Source: Rhizobium sp. PP-CC-3A-592
GTDB taxonomy: Bacteria > Pseudomonadota > Alphaproteobacteria > Rhizobiales > Rhizobiaceae
Direction: 5' to 3'
DNA length: 64,000 bases
NCBI RefSeq assembly: GCF_003217095.1
Contig: NZ_QJSR01000001.1
Location: 1,402,009 to 1,466,008 of the forward strand
Positions 45,069-53,819 of this stretch are shown here, one piece after another; the stretch's first letter is position 1, and each line of letters begins with the position of its first letter. The notes under the pieces are model-generated. The model worked only from the letters and a program-made list of their open reading frames with translations, made no database searches and was not told the DNA's origin. A program made the translations under genes and the position numbers.

Positions 45069-45245
45069 TCAGACCCGCACGGTGCTCGCATAGATCAGGA
45101 TGCCCAGATACAGCAGGAAGGCGCCGATGGCGAAAGCTGCGATGAAAATGACGATGCCTTTGCCGGCTTTCGACTTGCGCGCCGTCTGTTCCGGCGAGTC
45201 GGCCGAAGGGGCGATATAGGGTTCGCGGCTTCGATCCCCGGTCAA
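45069..45245 (-). CDS. Small single-pass membrane protein (58 aa), TTG start
   Basis: A 58-residue ORF with TTG start, reading LTGDRSREPYIAPSADSPEQ before a Lys-rich stop-transfer (ARKSKAGKG) and one membrane helix (IVIFIAAFAIGAFLLYLGIL). The TTG overlaps the stop codon of the 55-residue gene upstream (TTGA), and GGGAG lies about 8 nt before it, so the two are coupled. The clear helix with flanking positive charges supports a real product. Function unknown. Confidence 0.6.
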   Translation of the reverse strand: MTGDRSREPYIAPSADSPEQTARKSKAGKGIVIFIAAFAIGAFLLYLGILIYASTVRV

Positions 45246-45409
45246 GACGTTTTCTCCCGTTCGAGCGTCGTCTCGCGGCGATCCCGACGACCGGACGATG
45301 CCATGGCGGCATTGCGCCGCCGGCTGCGCAGCGTCCAGACGCCCACGGCGCCGCAGACGATCACGAGCACGACCGCCATTATGATCAGGGATGTCAAATT
45401 CTCAGGCAT
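45242..45409 (-). CDS. Small single-pass membrane protein (55 aa)
   Basis: A 55-residue protein: a short N-terminus (MPENLTSL), one membrane helix (IIMAVVLVIVCGAVGVWTL) and a very basic tail (RSRRRNAAMASSGRRDRRE). The ATG at 45409 has GTGAGG about 7 nt upstream; a longer in-frame version starting upstream is Arg/Pro-rich and unlikely. Coupled to the next small membrane protein by TTGA overlap. Function unknown, but a pair of one-helix proteins in one transcript suggests they work together. Confidence 0.6.
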   Translation of the reverse strand: MPENLTSLIIMAVVLVIVCGAVGVWTLRSRRRNAAMASSGRRDRRETTLEREKTS

Positions 45410-45648
45410 TTCGACCTCACGCTCTGCACGCCGGGCGCGCCTTGGATGCGCCTGCCGCGGCAGAACCGGCGACAGGGGGAGCCGGCGCAGCCGCGACAGG
45501 CATGCCGGCACGAGGCCGGATGAAAGGATGGCAGAATGTTCCCGCGCATCGACTGTCGGTGATCGAACCAGTCGGGACGCCGAAGGTTCCGCAAACGGAG
45601 GTGGGAAAGCCCGTGCGTTTCATGCGCCGTATGCCGGCACCGCCGATA

Positions 45649-46959
45649 TCAACGAATGATAGCGGGTGCCACGTCTTCCTTGTCGTTCTCGTCGATCAGC
45701 CGCGCGCCACGCTGGCGGGTCAGGTATCGCCAGATCCACTGGACGGTCACCAGCATCCGTTTTTCGAAGTTGACGAGAAGATAGACGTGGACGATCGCCC
45801 AGAGGATCCAGGCGAAATAGCCCTTCAGCGTCCAGCGGCCGAAATCGAAGATCGCGGCATTGCGGCCGATGACCGCCGTGTTGCCGCGGTTGGCGAAGTG
45901 AAACGGCTTGGCCGTCTCGATCGCACCGGGCCTGGCCAGAAGCTTGCCGAGATAGCGGCCCTGCTGTTTTGCCACCTGGGCAAGGGCCGGCAGCGGCGCA
46001 CCGTTCTTGTCCGGCTGGAACGAGGTATCGCCCAGCGAAAAGATATCCTTGAAGCCTTCGACCCGAAGCCTGGCATCGACCGGGATGCGGCCGCTCGCCT
46101 TGCCCTCGATGCCGAGCCAACGGAAGGCCGGCGATGCCTTGACGCCCGCCCCCCAGACGACGCTGCCGGCGGGAACCATATGTCCGGCAATGACCGCACC
46201 TTCCGCGGTGATATCCGATACCTGCGCGCCCAGACGCACCTCGACGCCCATCGTCTCGAGATGGCGGATGGCATAGGCCTGCAGGTGTTCCGGAAAGGCG
46301 GAAAGGATGCGCGGCCCAGCCTCGACCAGGATGACCCTGAGATCGCTTGCCGGAATGGAGCGGAAGTCACGGTGCGCCATGGAGCGGCCGAGTTCGGAAA
46401 TGGCACCCGCCATCTCGACGCCGGTCGGCCCGCCTCCGACGACGATGCTGGTGAGCAGAGCCTTCCGCTCCGCCGGATCCTTCGTCCGCTCGGCCTTTTC
46501 GAACGACAGAAGCAGGCGGTGACGGATGCGACGGGCTTCGTGAAGGGTCTTCAGGCCGGGCGCGAAATGCTGCCACGCGTCATGGCCGAAGTAATTATAG
46601 TCCGAGCCAGTGGCGATCACCAACTGGTCGTAGAAGACCGTGCCGCCATCCTTGAGCGTCACCTGCTTCGTCTCGACGTCGATGCCATTGGCCTCGGCCA
46701 GCATGATGTGGACGTTGCGGTAGCGCCCGAGCGTCCGGCGGATCGGCTCGGCGATATCGGCCGGAGACAGGGCCGCGGTTGCGACCTGATAGAGCAGCGG
46801 CTGGAACAGATTGTGGTTGCGGCGGTCGATGACGATCACGTCGACATCCGTGTCTCCAAGCGCGCCGGCACATGCAAGACCGCCAAAGCCGGCTCCGATG
46901 ATGACGACACGGCGGCGTGGCGTTGCGACGACGGTGTCTGCAGGTTCCAGATCATTCAT
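45649..46959 (-). CDS. Type II NADH dehydrogenase-like FAD oxidoreductase
   Basis: A 436-residue flavoprotein of the NDH-2 family, which passes electrons from NADH to quinone without pumping protons. FAD motif VVIIGAGFGGLACAGAL, conserved NHNLFQPLLYQVATAALSP, IATGSDYNYFGHDAWQ, second nucleotide-binding motif SIVVGGGPTGVEMAGAISEL, and the FAD-contact DIFSLGDTS. The C-terminus (FAWILWAIVHVYLLVNFEKR) is a hydrophobic membrane-association segment. An ATG at 46959 is used; a GTG one codon before is equally spaced from AAGGAG. Confidence 0.9.
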   Translation of the reverse strand: MNDLEPADTVVATPRRRVVIIGAGFGGLACAGALGDTDVDVIVIDRRNHNLFQPLLYQVATAALSPADIAEPIRRTLGRYRNVHIMLAEANGIDVETKQVTLKDGGTVFYDQLVIATGSDYNYFGHDAWQHFAPGLKTLHEARRIRHRLLLSFEKAERTKDPAERKALLTSIVVGGGPTGVEMAGAISELGRSMAHRDFRSIPASDLRVILVEAGPRILSAFPEHLQAYAIRHLETMGVEVRLGAQVSDITAEGAVIAGHMVPAGSVVWGAGVKASPAFRWLGIEGKASGRIPVDARLRVEGFKDIFSLGDTSFQPDKNGAPLPALAQVAKQQGRYLGKLLARPGAIETAKPFHFANRGNTAVIGRNAAIFDFGRWTLKGYFAWILWAIVHVYLLVNFEKRMLVTVQWIWRYLTRQRGARLIDENDKEDVAPAIIR

Positions 46960-47382
46960 CACCGTGAGCTCCTTGCAGATTATTCAGAGACGTCTATGCG
47001 CAATCCTGCACATGAAGCATGAACGGGGTATGTAAAACAAGAAGAACAGGCTGGGGCATGCAAACCGCCTTGGGTCCGTGACGGTTCCGAGAGACGGCCG
47101 CCTGGATGCACGTTCCAAAGCGCGGAACCGTGATGCTGCCATCTCAGGAAAAATCGTCCGTCGGGCGGAACCAAGCGTGGTTCACATACTTCCCTCAGCA
47201 GATCGCAGGCCGTGTCAGGCGGACGCGATGGGGATGAAGAACATAGGGATTTTTCCGCTTTCTTCCTATGGCCAACGAAACGGCAGACGAGCTTCCCACC
47301 CATCCGGCCAGCGATCACCTTACCGCAACATTCAACGGCGCTACCGCGGGAAAAGCGGGGGTGTTTCGGTCCGGGAGGCCGC
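46960..47382. other. Non-coding gap upstream of the NADH dehydrogenase gene
   Basis: About 420 bp without a convincing gene; the open frames here have no protein-like composition or ribosome binding sites. It contains an inverted repeat with 9-bp arms, ACGGTTCCG (47081-47089) and CGGAACCGT (47123-47131), and a shorter hairpin GAACCA-AGCG-TGGTTC near 47168-47183. A GC-rich hairpin (47375-47397) spans the stop codon of the 60-residue gene and may end that transcript. Confidence 0.5.
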
Positions 47383-47565
47383 TCAGCGAGCGACCTCGCC
47401 CTGCTGCGCTTCGCGCTGCTGGCGAAGCCGTTTCAAGCGCTCCGTTTTCTCACGGGCAGCATTCAGCTGCGTGTCGATGATTGCCTGGGCCACCACCTTG
47501 GTTTCATCGATATTCCCGAGCGCCGGCCCCGCTTTCGGACGACGCTTCTTCTTCTCTTCGATCAT
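47383..47565 (-). CDS. Small coiled-coil-like hypothetical protein (60 aa)
   Basis: A 60-residue, very charged protein (MIEEKKKRRPKAGPALGNID, then ETKVVAQAIIDTQLNAAREK and a Lys/Arg/Gln-rich helix ending QQGEVAR). The second half reads as one long amphipathic helix. The composition, far from random high-GC frames, supports coding. Function unknown. It lies divergently from the DUF1328 gene with 158 bp between. Confidence 0.6.
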   Translation of the reverse strand: MIEEKKKRRPKAGPALGNIDETKVVAQAIIDTQLNAAREKTERLKRLRQQREAQQGEVAR

Positions 47566-47723
47566 AGAGGGTCTCCGTCTTTATCAAGACAAGCGTTTTC
47601 CTCCTCGGTGCGCGTCGCGTCATTCAACTATTTTAATGCCGGCCGGCATTCACCCGGACCTCTATCAGGAACAAATATCGGACGAATGCGTTTGCCAACG
47701 AACCCGTTCGTAAAGGAACTACC

Positions 47724-47897
47724 ATGCTCAAATGGGCGCTGATCTTCTTCGTCGTTTCCCTCGTCACCGGCTTTCTGGGCTTCTCGGGCGTTTCCGCTGC
47801 GACAGCAACGATCGCGCGCGTACTGTTTGCCATCGCCGTCGTCGTCTTCCTGATCTTCGTGGTCCTCGCCTTCATGGCGGGTAGCGCCGTTCTCTAA
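47724..47897 (+). CDS. DUF1328 (YtjA-type) small membrane protein
   Basis: A 57-residue protein ([20 protein letters not shown], then [20 protein letters not shown] and [10 protein letters not shown]) with two membrane helices, matching the DUF1328/YtjA family of unknown function. AAAGGAA lies 7 nt before the ATG. Members are often induced by envelope or osmotic stress; that is general family context, not shown here. Confidence 0.85.
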   Translation: MLKWALIFFVVSLVTGFLGFSGVSAATATIARVLFAIAVVVFLIFVVLAFMAGSAVL

Positions 47898-47987
47898 ACC
47901 TCGCCGCTGACGCCGGGTCGGCTGGAAATTGAACCTTCCGGCCGCCCGCTCGTTTGACCACCACAGTTTTTCAAGAAAGAGACCTCC

Positions 47988-48146
47988 ATGGATGTCGTCC
48001 GCATTCTGCTTGCCATTCTCGTACCGCCCGTCGGCGTGTTTCTTCAGGTCGGTATCGGCCTGCATTTCTGGCTGAACATCCTGCTCACGATCTTCGGCTA
48101 CATCCCCGGCATCATCCATGCCATCTGGGTTATTCTGAAGAAGTAA
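47988..48146 (+). CDS. YqaE/Pmp3-family membrane protein
   Basis: A 52-residue protein with two membrane helices: MDVVRILLAILVPPVGVFLQ, then VGIGLHFWLNILLTIFGYIP and GIIHAIWVILKK. The PPVGVF and LTIFGYIPGIIHA segments are the Pmp3/UPF0057 signature; family members modulate membrane potential and salt tolerance in yeast and plants. It lies 90 bp after the DUF1328 gene on the same strand. Too short to appear in a 60-codon ORF screen. Confidence 0.9.
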   Translation: MDVVRILLAILVPPVGVFLQVGIGLHFWLNILLTIFGYIPGIIHAIWVILKK

Positions 48147-48250
48147 GCCAAGCGACCGATCTCCCCCGATCTAAGCGACAAAAACGCATCCGCGATGGAA
48201 CCATTCCCGTCGCGGATTGTTTGCTATCCGCCAGTCGAAGGGGACAGATC

Positions 48251-48439
48251 GTGAGCGAGCATATCGATGTTGCCAAAGTGGAAAACAGCCCATTGCGCCG
48301 GGTGCGCAGCGTGGAGGATTTCTGCTGGCGCTATCGGCTTGGCGATGACGAGAAAATCCGTCTGATGCGGCTTTTTGGGCAGTTCGCGACCGAGCAGGAA
48401 TTGCTGACGAACGCCACGCGGGCGCCGGTCTTCCGCTAG
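48251..48439 (+). CDS. Small hypothetical protein (62 aa), GTG start
   Basis: A 62-residue soluble protein reading SEHIDVAKVENSPLRRVRSV, then EDFCWRYRLGDDEKIRLMRL and FGQFATEQELLTNATRAPVF. GTG at 48251 has AAGGGGAC 6-7 nt upstream. The frame is open further upstream, but that part is not protein-like. I do not recognise a characterised family, though the compact charged helices look real. Its 3' end overlaps the end of the convergent flavoprotein gene by 4 bp. Confidence 0.6.
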   Translation: MSEHIDVAKVENSPLRRVRSVEDFCWRYRLGDDEKIRLMRLFGQFATEQELLTNATRAPVFR

Positions 48440-49683
48440 ACACCGCCCCTGTCGGCAAGCCAATCCAACAGACCTGACGCCGCAGACCGGCCCGTCGCAA
48501 GACAGGCCGTCAGCAGATATCCGCCGGTCGGCGCTTCCCAATCCGTCATTTCGCCCGCCACGAACACGCCGGGCATTTGCCGGATCATTCCAGCAGCGTC
48601 CATCGAAGCAAGCGGGATGCCGCCGGCAGACGAAATCGCCTCCGCAATCGGCCTTGGGCGACTCAAGGGAATACGCAGCATTTTCAAGGCTGAAGCCAAA
48701 TCTCTCGCCGGCAAACGATCTGCATCGCGAACGATTTCCCGCAGCAATGCCAGCTTCACACCGTCGATCCTTGCAGCCTTGCGCAGACGATTGCTGAAGC
48801 TCGCCTTGCGGGGTGCTGCCTCCAGCGCCGATGTCAAAGCCTCCAGCGAGCGGCCCGGCAGAAGATCGAGAGTGAAGTCTGCCTGCCCCTCCGCCTCCAG
48901 CCTGTCCCGCAGCGCCGCCGAGTGGCTATAGACGAGGCTTCCCTCGATCCCGTGACGCGTGATGACGAACTCGCCTTGTGTGCGGCCACCCTCCGACGTC
49001 GCCACGACCGACTTCAACGGGACCCCTGCAAACCGCGTCGCAAAATCCTCGCTCCAGGCGACATCGAAGCCGCAATTGGCCGGACGGAACGGCGCAACGG
49101 CAATCCCCCTCGCTTCCAGAATCGGCACCCACCGCGCGTCGGACCCGAGCCGCGGCCAGCTTGCCCCGCCCAGCGCCAGCAGCGTCGCATCGCTGGCGAT
49201 GGTCTGGACACCCTCCGGCGTTTCGAACACGAGCTCCTCGTTTTCACCACCATCATCGAAGCCGATCCAGCGCCAGCGGGTCTGGATGGCGACACCGCGC
49301 GTCTCCAGTCGCTGGCGCCATGCGCGCAGCAGGGGCGATGCCTTCATGGCTTTGGGAAACACGCGCCCCGACGAGCCGACGAAGGTCTCGACCCCTAAAC
49401 TTTCCGCCCAGCGCCGCACGTCTTCCGGGTCGAAGGCATCGAGAGCCGGACGGAGGCTGGCATTGGCGGCGCCGAAGCGGCTGGCGAAGTTGTCATAGGG
49501 CTCGGCATGCGTCAGGTTGAGGCCCGACTTGCCGGCGAGCAGGAACTTCCGGCCGATCGTCGGCATGGCGTCATAGACCGTGACGCGATAATGCGTTTCC
49601 GACAGGACTTCGGCAGCCGCCAGTCCCGCCGGTCCGCCGCCGATGATCGCGATCGTCTTTGCCATGGTGTCCGCTGTCGTCAT
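48436..49683 (-). CDS. HI0933-like / TIGR03862 FAD flavoprotein
   Basis: A 415-residue FAD/NAD(P)-binding oxidoreductase. FAD motif IAIIGGGPAGLAAAEVLSE, the family-specific GRKFLLAGKSGLNLTHAEPY, ATLLALGGASWPRLGSDARW, and the C-terminal GVFVAGEMTDWEAPTGGYLL then TACLATGRSA. These match the HI0933/BaiN group in its TIGR03862 subset; its reaction is not established. Several start codons are possible; 49683 (MTTADTMAKTIAII) is given. Convergent with the 62-residue gene. Confidence 0.85.
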   Translation of the reverse strand: MTTADTMAKTIAIIGGGPAGLAAAEVLSETHYRVTVYDAMPTIGRKFLLAGKSGLNLTHAEPYDNFASRFGAANASLRPALDAFDPEDVRRWAESLGVETFVGSSGRVFPKAMKASPLLRAWRQRLETRGVAIQTRWRWIGFDDGGENEELVFETPEGVQTIASDATLLALGGASWPRLGSDARWVPILEARGIAVAPFRPANCGFDVAWSEDFATRFAGVPLKSVVATSEGGRTQGEFVITRHGIEGSLVYSHSAALRDRLEAEGQADFTLDLLPGRSLEALTSALEAAPRKASFSNRLRKAARIDGVKLALLREIVRDADRLPARDLASALKMLRIPLSRPRPIAEAISSAGGIPLASMDAAGMIRQMPGVFVAGEMTDWEAPTGGYLLTACLATGRSAASGLLDWLADRGGV

Positions 49684-49847
49684 GGTTCGCTTCATGCGGC
49701 AAAGGTCGCTCGCGTGCAAGACGAGAGCCAAGACCGGCGATCACGCGGCGGTCACGACAGCGCCTTGCATGACACGGCCGGTTGCTTCCGGCCAAGGCTG
49801 ACGTCTATGGTCGCCCATCGACATCCAAACCGCGCGTGCCCACATCC

Positions 49848-50648
49848 ATGTTTCTCGTCTCCAAGATCTTCTGGCTGCTCGCCCAGCCCCTGTCGCTCGC
49901 CTTTGCGCTCGTGCTCTCCGGCTTCATCTCCGTCGTCGCCGGCTACCAGCGGCTGGGGCTCCTTCTGTCGGGCTTCGCCGCGCTCCTCCTCTTCGTGGCC
50001 CTGTTCACGACGACGGGCAGCGTGCTCCTGCAGCGGCTGGAAGACCGGTTTCCGCGTCCGCCAGCCCTCCCCGACGATCTCTCCTGCATGATCATTCTCG
50101 GCGGCGCTTTCGAGAACGAGGTGATGGCATCGCGCGGCGGGATCGAGTTCAACCAGGCGGCCGACCGCTTCGTCGAGGCATTGCGCATCGCCCGCCTCGT
50201 GCCCACGGCGCGCATTCTCGTGTCGGGCGGCGATGGCTCGCTCAGCGGCACCTATGAGGGCGACGCCGATGCCGCCGAGCGGTTCTTTCCCCTCTTCGGC
50301 GTGCCCGTCGAGCGCCTGATCCGCGAGGACGCCTCACGCACGACGTTCGAGAACGCTGCGAATACGCAGGCGATCCTGTCGCAGAACGGATTGTCGAACT
50401 GCCTGCTGATCACCTCGGCCTTCCACATGCCGCGCGCCGTCGGGCTGTTCCGCAAGCTCGGGATCGCCGTCACGCCCTGGCCGACGGATTACCGGACGAC
50501 CGGCAAGGCGCGCCCCGGCTTCGACTTCAGCCAGCCGGCGCTCAACGCTCAGCTGACGACGACGGCGGTGCGGGAGTGGATCGGCCTTGCAGCCTATTCC
50601 TTCACGGGCCGCACCTCCGCTCTCTTTCCCTCGGTGGAAAGCCCATGA
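49848..50648 (+). CDS. YdcF/ElyC-family DUF218 membrane protein
   Basis: A 266-residue protein with two N-terminal membrane helices (about 4-27 and 34-55) and a DUF218 domain: CMIILGGAFENEVMASRGGI, ARILVSGGDGSLSGTYEGDA, EDASRTTFENAANTQAIL and CLLITSAFHMPRAVGLFRKL. Members such as ElyC and SanA affect envelope integrity and carrier-lipid metabolism. Coupled by ATGA overlap to the TRIC-like gene. Confidence 0.86.
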   Translation: MFLVSKIFWLLAQPLSLAFALVLSGFISVVAGYQRLGLLLSGFAALLLFVALFTTTGSVLLQRLEDRFPRPPALPDDLSCMIILGGAFENEVMASRGGIEFNQAADRFVEALRIARLVPTARILVSGGDGSLSGTYEGDADAAERFFPLFGVPVERLIREDASRTTFENAANTQAILSQNGLSNCLLITSAFHMPRAVGLFRKLGIAVTPWPTDYRTTGKARPGFDFSQPALNAQLTTTAVREWIGLAAYSFTGRTSALFPSVESP

Positions 50649-51280
50649 GCGTACTCGATCTTCTCGATTATGCCGGCGTCGCTGTCTTCGCCGCCACCGG
50701 CGCGCTGTCGGCCTCGCGCAAGCAGCTCGATATCATCGGCTACATCTTCCTCGCCTCCATCACCGGCATCGGCGGGGGCACGCTGCGGGACGTCATCCTC
50801 GGGGCGACGCCGGTCTTCTGGGTGAAGAACCCGCTCTACCTCGTCATCTGCGCGAGCGTCGGCGTCATTCTCTTCTTATCCTCGCACCGGCTCGATTCGC
50901 GCTATCGTGCGCTCGTCTGGCTCGACGCGATCGGGCTGTCCGCCTATTGCGTCATGGGGGCCGCCAAGGGCCTTTCGGCCACGGGATCACCCGTCGTCGC
51001 CCTGGTCACGGGCATGCTGACGGCCACCTTCGGCGGCATCCTGCGCGATCTTCTCGCGGGGGAACCCTCGGTGCTCCTGCGTCCGGAAATCTATGTAACG
51101 GCGGCTCTGACGGGCTCCGCCGTCTTCACGCTCGCGACGCTTGTCGGCCTGCCGCTGATCGCCGCATCGGGGCTCGGCATCGTCTGCGCCTTCATCGTGC
51201 GGGGCGGCGCGCTCAAATTCGGCTGGACGCTGCCCACGGGCAAAGCCGGCCCGGGCCGGAACCCTGACGACGTTCTCTGA
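50645..51280 (+). CDS. Trimeric intracellular cation channel family (UPF0126/YicG) protein
   Basis: A 211-residue membrane protein with about seven hydrophobic segments and the duplicated glycine-rich signature of the family: SITGIGGGTLRDVILGATPV in the first half and TATFGGILRDLLAGEPSVLL in the second. Prokaryotic TRIC members form K+-permeable channels. The start overlaps the DUF218 gene by 4 bp and the gene is convergent with irr, 15 bp apart. Confidence 0.92.
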   Translation: MSVLDLLDYAGVAVFAATGALSASRKQLDIIGYIFLASITGIGGGTLRDVILGATPVFWVKNPLYLVICASVGVILFLSSHRLDSRYRALVWLDAIGLSAYCVMGAAKGLSATGSPVVALVTGMLTATFGGILRDLLAGEPSVLLRPEIYVTAALTGSAVFTLATLVGLPLIAASGLGIVCAFIVRGGALKFGWTLPTGKAGPGRNPDDVL

Positions 51281-51295
51281 CGATGAGACGATAAA

Positions 51296-51715
51296 TCAGC
51301 GCTGCTTCGGCTTCAGCCGGATCACCACGTCGACATGGGAAATCTCCATGCCTTCGGGCGGCTCGGGAAGATTGCCGATGGTGATGTTGTTGACCGGGAT
51401 ATCGAGCACCTCGTTTGCACCCTCCACGAAGAAGTGGTGGTGATCGGAGACGTTGGTGTCGAAATAGGTCCGTGCGCCCTCAACCGAGAGAACGCGGATC
51501 ATGCCGGCCTCGGTGAACTGGTGCAGCGTGTTGTAAACGGTCGCCAGCGACACGGGCACGCCGACGGTCACGGCTTCCTCGTGCAGTTCCTCCACCGTCA
51601 GGTGACGGTCGCCCTTTGCAAACAGAAGATCGGCCAGCGCCATGCGCTGACGCGTCGGCCTGAGGCCGAAGCGGCGCAAACGGTCGTCAGGCCTTATCTC
51701 TGTTTCCATCGTCAT
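51296..51715 (-). CDS. irr: Iron response regulator Irr (Fur family)
   Basis: A 139-residue Fur-family regulator. The winged helix reads RLRRFGLRPTRQRMALADLL, then VSLATVYNTLHQFTEAGMIR. The histidine cluster SDHHHFF (His92-94), the haem-binding element of rhizobial Irr, is present. The N-terminal haem regulatory motif with Cys-Pro of Bradyrhizobium Irr is absent, as in most Rhizobiaceae. Location beside fabA is the usual rhizobial context. It represses or activates iron and haem genes according to haem status. Confidence 0.93.
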   Translation of the reverse strand: MTMETEIRPDDRLRRFGLRPTRQRMALADLLFAKGDRHLTVEELHEEAVTVGVPVSLATVYNTLHQFTEAGMIRVLSVEGARTYFDTNVSDHHHFFVEGANEVLDIPVNNITIGNLPEPPEGMEISHVDVVIRLKPKQR

Positions 51716-52017
51716 GCAGACTTGTCCGGGCGGCTCTTGTTAAGTGGAGTCATCGTGTCGATATAACTTTGGTGAGCGTGGCTTTCAATACACATAACGG
51801 TGCCGGACCGGCCCATCGGGATAAAACGGCCCGAAAAGTTGCAGATATGGCAATTGCTACTGGTTGTTTCCGGTATCATGCGCTATGCGACTGCGGATAT
51901 GGGCCAGAGCCGGCACCTCCCGGACGGCATCGAACGACGGGCGGAACGGCTCGGCAAAGATAAGACCCGGTGTGCGATCGGGCTCACGAGACACCTTGGC
52001 GGAGACACCAGACGTTC
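51716..52017. other. Divergent promoter region irr-fabA
   Basis: About 300 bp holding the irr promoter (leftward) and fabA promoter (rightward). I see an AT-rich TCGATATAACTTTGG near 51758-51772 and no convincing hexamer pair or hairpin elsewhere. Overlapping short frames here have no coding character. Confidence 0.5.
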
Positions 52018-52533
52018 ATGACGACCAGACAATCCAGCTACGGCTACGACGACATCCTGCGTTGCGCGCGGGGCGAACTGTTCGGCCCCGGCAATGCGCA
52101 GTTGCCGCTTCCGCCGATGCTGATGGTCCATCGCATAACGGACATTTCCGAAACCGGCGGCACCTTCGACAAGGGCTATATCCGGGCCGCGTATGACGTG
52201 AAGCCGGACGACTGGTATTTTCCCTGCCACTTCCCCGGCAATCCCATCATGCCCGGCTGCCTCGGCCTTGACGGCATGTGGCAGCTGACGGGCTTCTTCC
52301 TCGGCTGGCTCGGCGAGCCCGGCCGCGGCATGGCGCTGTCCACCGGCGAGGTGAAGTTCAAAGGCATGGTTCTTCCCGATACCAAGCTGCTCGAATACGG
52401 CATCGACTTCAAGCGCGTGATGCGCGGACGGCTGGTGCTCGGCATTGCGGACGGCTGGCTGAAGGCCGATGGCGAAACCATCTACCAGGCAACGGACCTT
52501 CGCGTCGGCCTGTCGAAGGAGAAGGCCGCCTGA
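52018..52533 (+). CDS. fabA: 3-hydroxydecanoyl-ACP dehydratase/isomerase
   Basis: A 171-residue enzyme that dehydrates 3-hydroxydecanoyl-ACP and isomerises trans-2 to cis-3-decenoyl-ACP, the branch point for unsaturated fatty acids. The active-site helix [20 protein letters not shown] carries the catalytic His and, 14 residues on, Asp. Further FabA segments: [20 protein letters not shown] and [20 protein letters not shown]. The ATG at 52018 gives the standard length. First gene of fabA-fabB-fabI. Confidence 0.96.
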   Translation: MTTRQSSYGYDDILRCARGELFGPGNAQLPLPPMLMVHRITDISETGGTFDKGYIRAAYDVKPDDWYFPCHFPGNPIMPGCLGLDGMWQLTGFFLGWLGEPGRGMALSTGEVKFKGMVLPDTKLLEYGIDFKRVMRGRLVLGIADGWLKADGETIYQATDLRVGLSKEKAA

Positions 52534-52589
52534 TCCTTGACGGGGTCAAAGGCGCTTTGTCCAGTTCACTTCAAGAAAAGGTCATCGAG

Positions 52590-53813
52590 ATGAGACGGGT
52601 TGTTGTCACGGGTCTTGGTATCGTTTCCTCCATCGGGAACGACGCCGAAGCAGTTACGGCATCGCTGCGCGATGCGAGCTCCGGTATCAGCTTTTCCAAC
52701 GATTTCGCTGAACACGGATTCCGCTGCCAGGTCTGGGGCTCGCCCGATCTGGACACGACGGACCTCGTCGATCGCCGCGCGGCGCGCTTCTTGTCGCAGG
52801 GCGGCGCCTGGAACCACGTGGCGATGAAGCAGGCGATCGCGGACTCGGGCCTGGAAGAAAGCGACATCTCCGGCAACGAGCGCACCGGCATCATCATGGG
52901 TTCGGGCGGACCGTCCACCAAGACGCTGATCGAAGCCGCCGACATCACCCGCAAGAACAACAGCCCGAAGCGCATCGGCCCGTTCGCGGTTCCCAAGGCC
53001 ATGTCCTCGACCGCCTCGGCGACGCTCGCCACCTGGTTCAAGATCCACGGCGTCAACTATTCGATCTCGTCGGCCTGTTCGACGTCTGCGCATTGCATCG
53101 GCAATGCCGCGGAAATGATCCAGTGGGGCAAGCAGGACATCATGTTCGCCGGCGGCCACGAAGATCTCGACTGGACGATGTCGAACCTGTTCGACGCGAT
53201 GGGTGCCATGTCCTCGAAATTCAACGACACGCCCTCCACGGCCTCGCGCGCCTATGACGTTTCGCGCGACGGCTTCGTCATCGCCGGCGGCGCCGGCGTG
53301 CTGGTGCTCGAAGAGCTGGAACATGCCAAGGCCCGCGGTGCGAAGATCTATGCAGAACTCACCGGCTACGGCGCGACGTCGGACGGCTACGACATGGTCG
53401 CTCCCTCCGGCGAAGGCGCCATCCGCTGCATGCGGCAGGCGCTGGCGACCGTGAAGACGGAAATCGATTACATCAACACGCACGGCACCTCGACGCCGGT
53501 CGGCGACAGCAAGGAGATCGGCGCGATCCGCGAGGTCTTCGGCAACAAGATCCCGCCGGTCCAGTCGACCAAATCGCTGACGGGCCATTCGCTGGGTGCC
53601 GCCGGCGTGCAGGAATCGATCTACGCGCTGCTCATGATGCAGGAACGCTTCATCGGCGAAAGCGCGCATATCACCGAGATGGACCCGGAATTCGACGGCG
53701 TGCCGATCGTTCGCAAGCGCATCGACGATGCGAAGATTGACACTGTGCTTTCGAACTCGTTCGGCTTCGGCGGCACCAATGCCACGCTCGTTTTCCAGCG
53801 CCATAACGGGTAA
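52590..53813 (+). CDS. fabB: 3-oxoacyl-ACP synthase I
   Basis: A 407-residue condensing enzyme that extends unsaturated acyl-ACPs. The catalytic triad is complete: Cys in [20 protein letters not shown], His in [17 protein letters not shown], and His in [37 protein letters not shown] is the usual N-terminus. It starts 56 bp after fabA and ends 6 bp before fabI. Confidence 0.96.
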   Translation: MRRVVVTGLGIVSSIGNDAEAVTASLRDASSGISFSNDFAEHGFRCQVWGSPDLDTTDLVDRRAARFLSQGGAWNHVAMKQAIADSGLEESDISGNERTGIIMGSGGPSTKTLIEAADITRKNNSPKRIGPFAVPKAMSSTASATLATWFKIHGVNYSISSACSTSAHCIGNAAEMIQWGKQDIMFAGGHEDLDWTMSNLFDAMGAMSSKFNDTPSTASRAYDVSRDGFVIAGGAGVLVLEELEHAKARGAKIYAELTGYGATSDGYDMVAPSGEGAIRCMRQALATVKTEIDYINTHGTSTPVGDSKEIGAIREVFGNKIPPVQSTKSLTGHSLGAAGVQESIYALLMMQERFIGESAHITEMDPEFDGVPIVRKRIDDAKIDTVLSNSFGFGGTNATLVFQRHNG

Positions 53814-53819
53814 GTTGCC

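Noticed and set aside
47212-47742. A 176-codon plus-strand frame over the small-protein region
   Set aside because: No ribosome binding site, biased composition, and it overlaps the better supported 60- and 57-residue genes.
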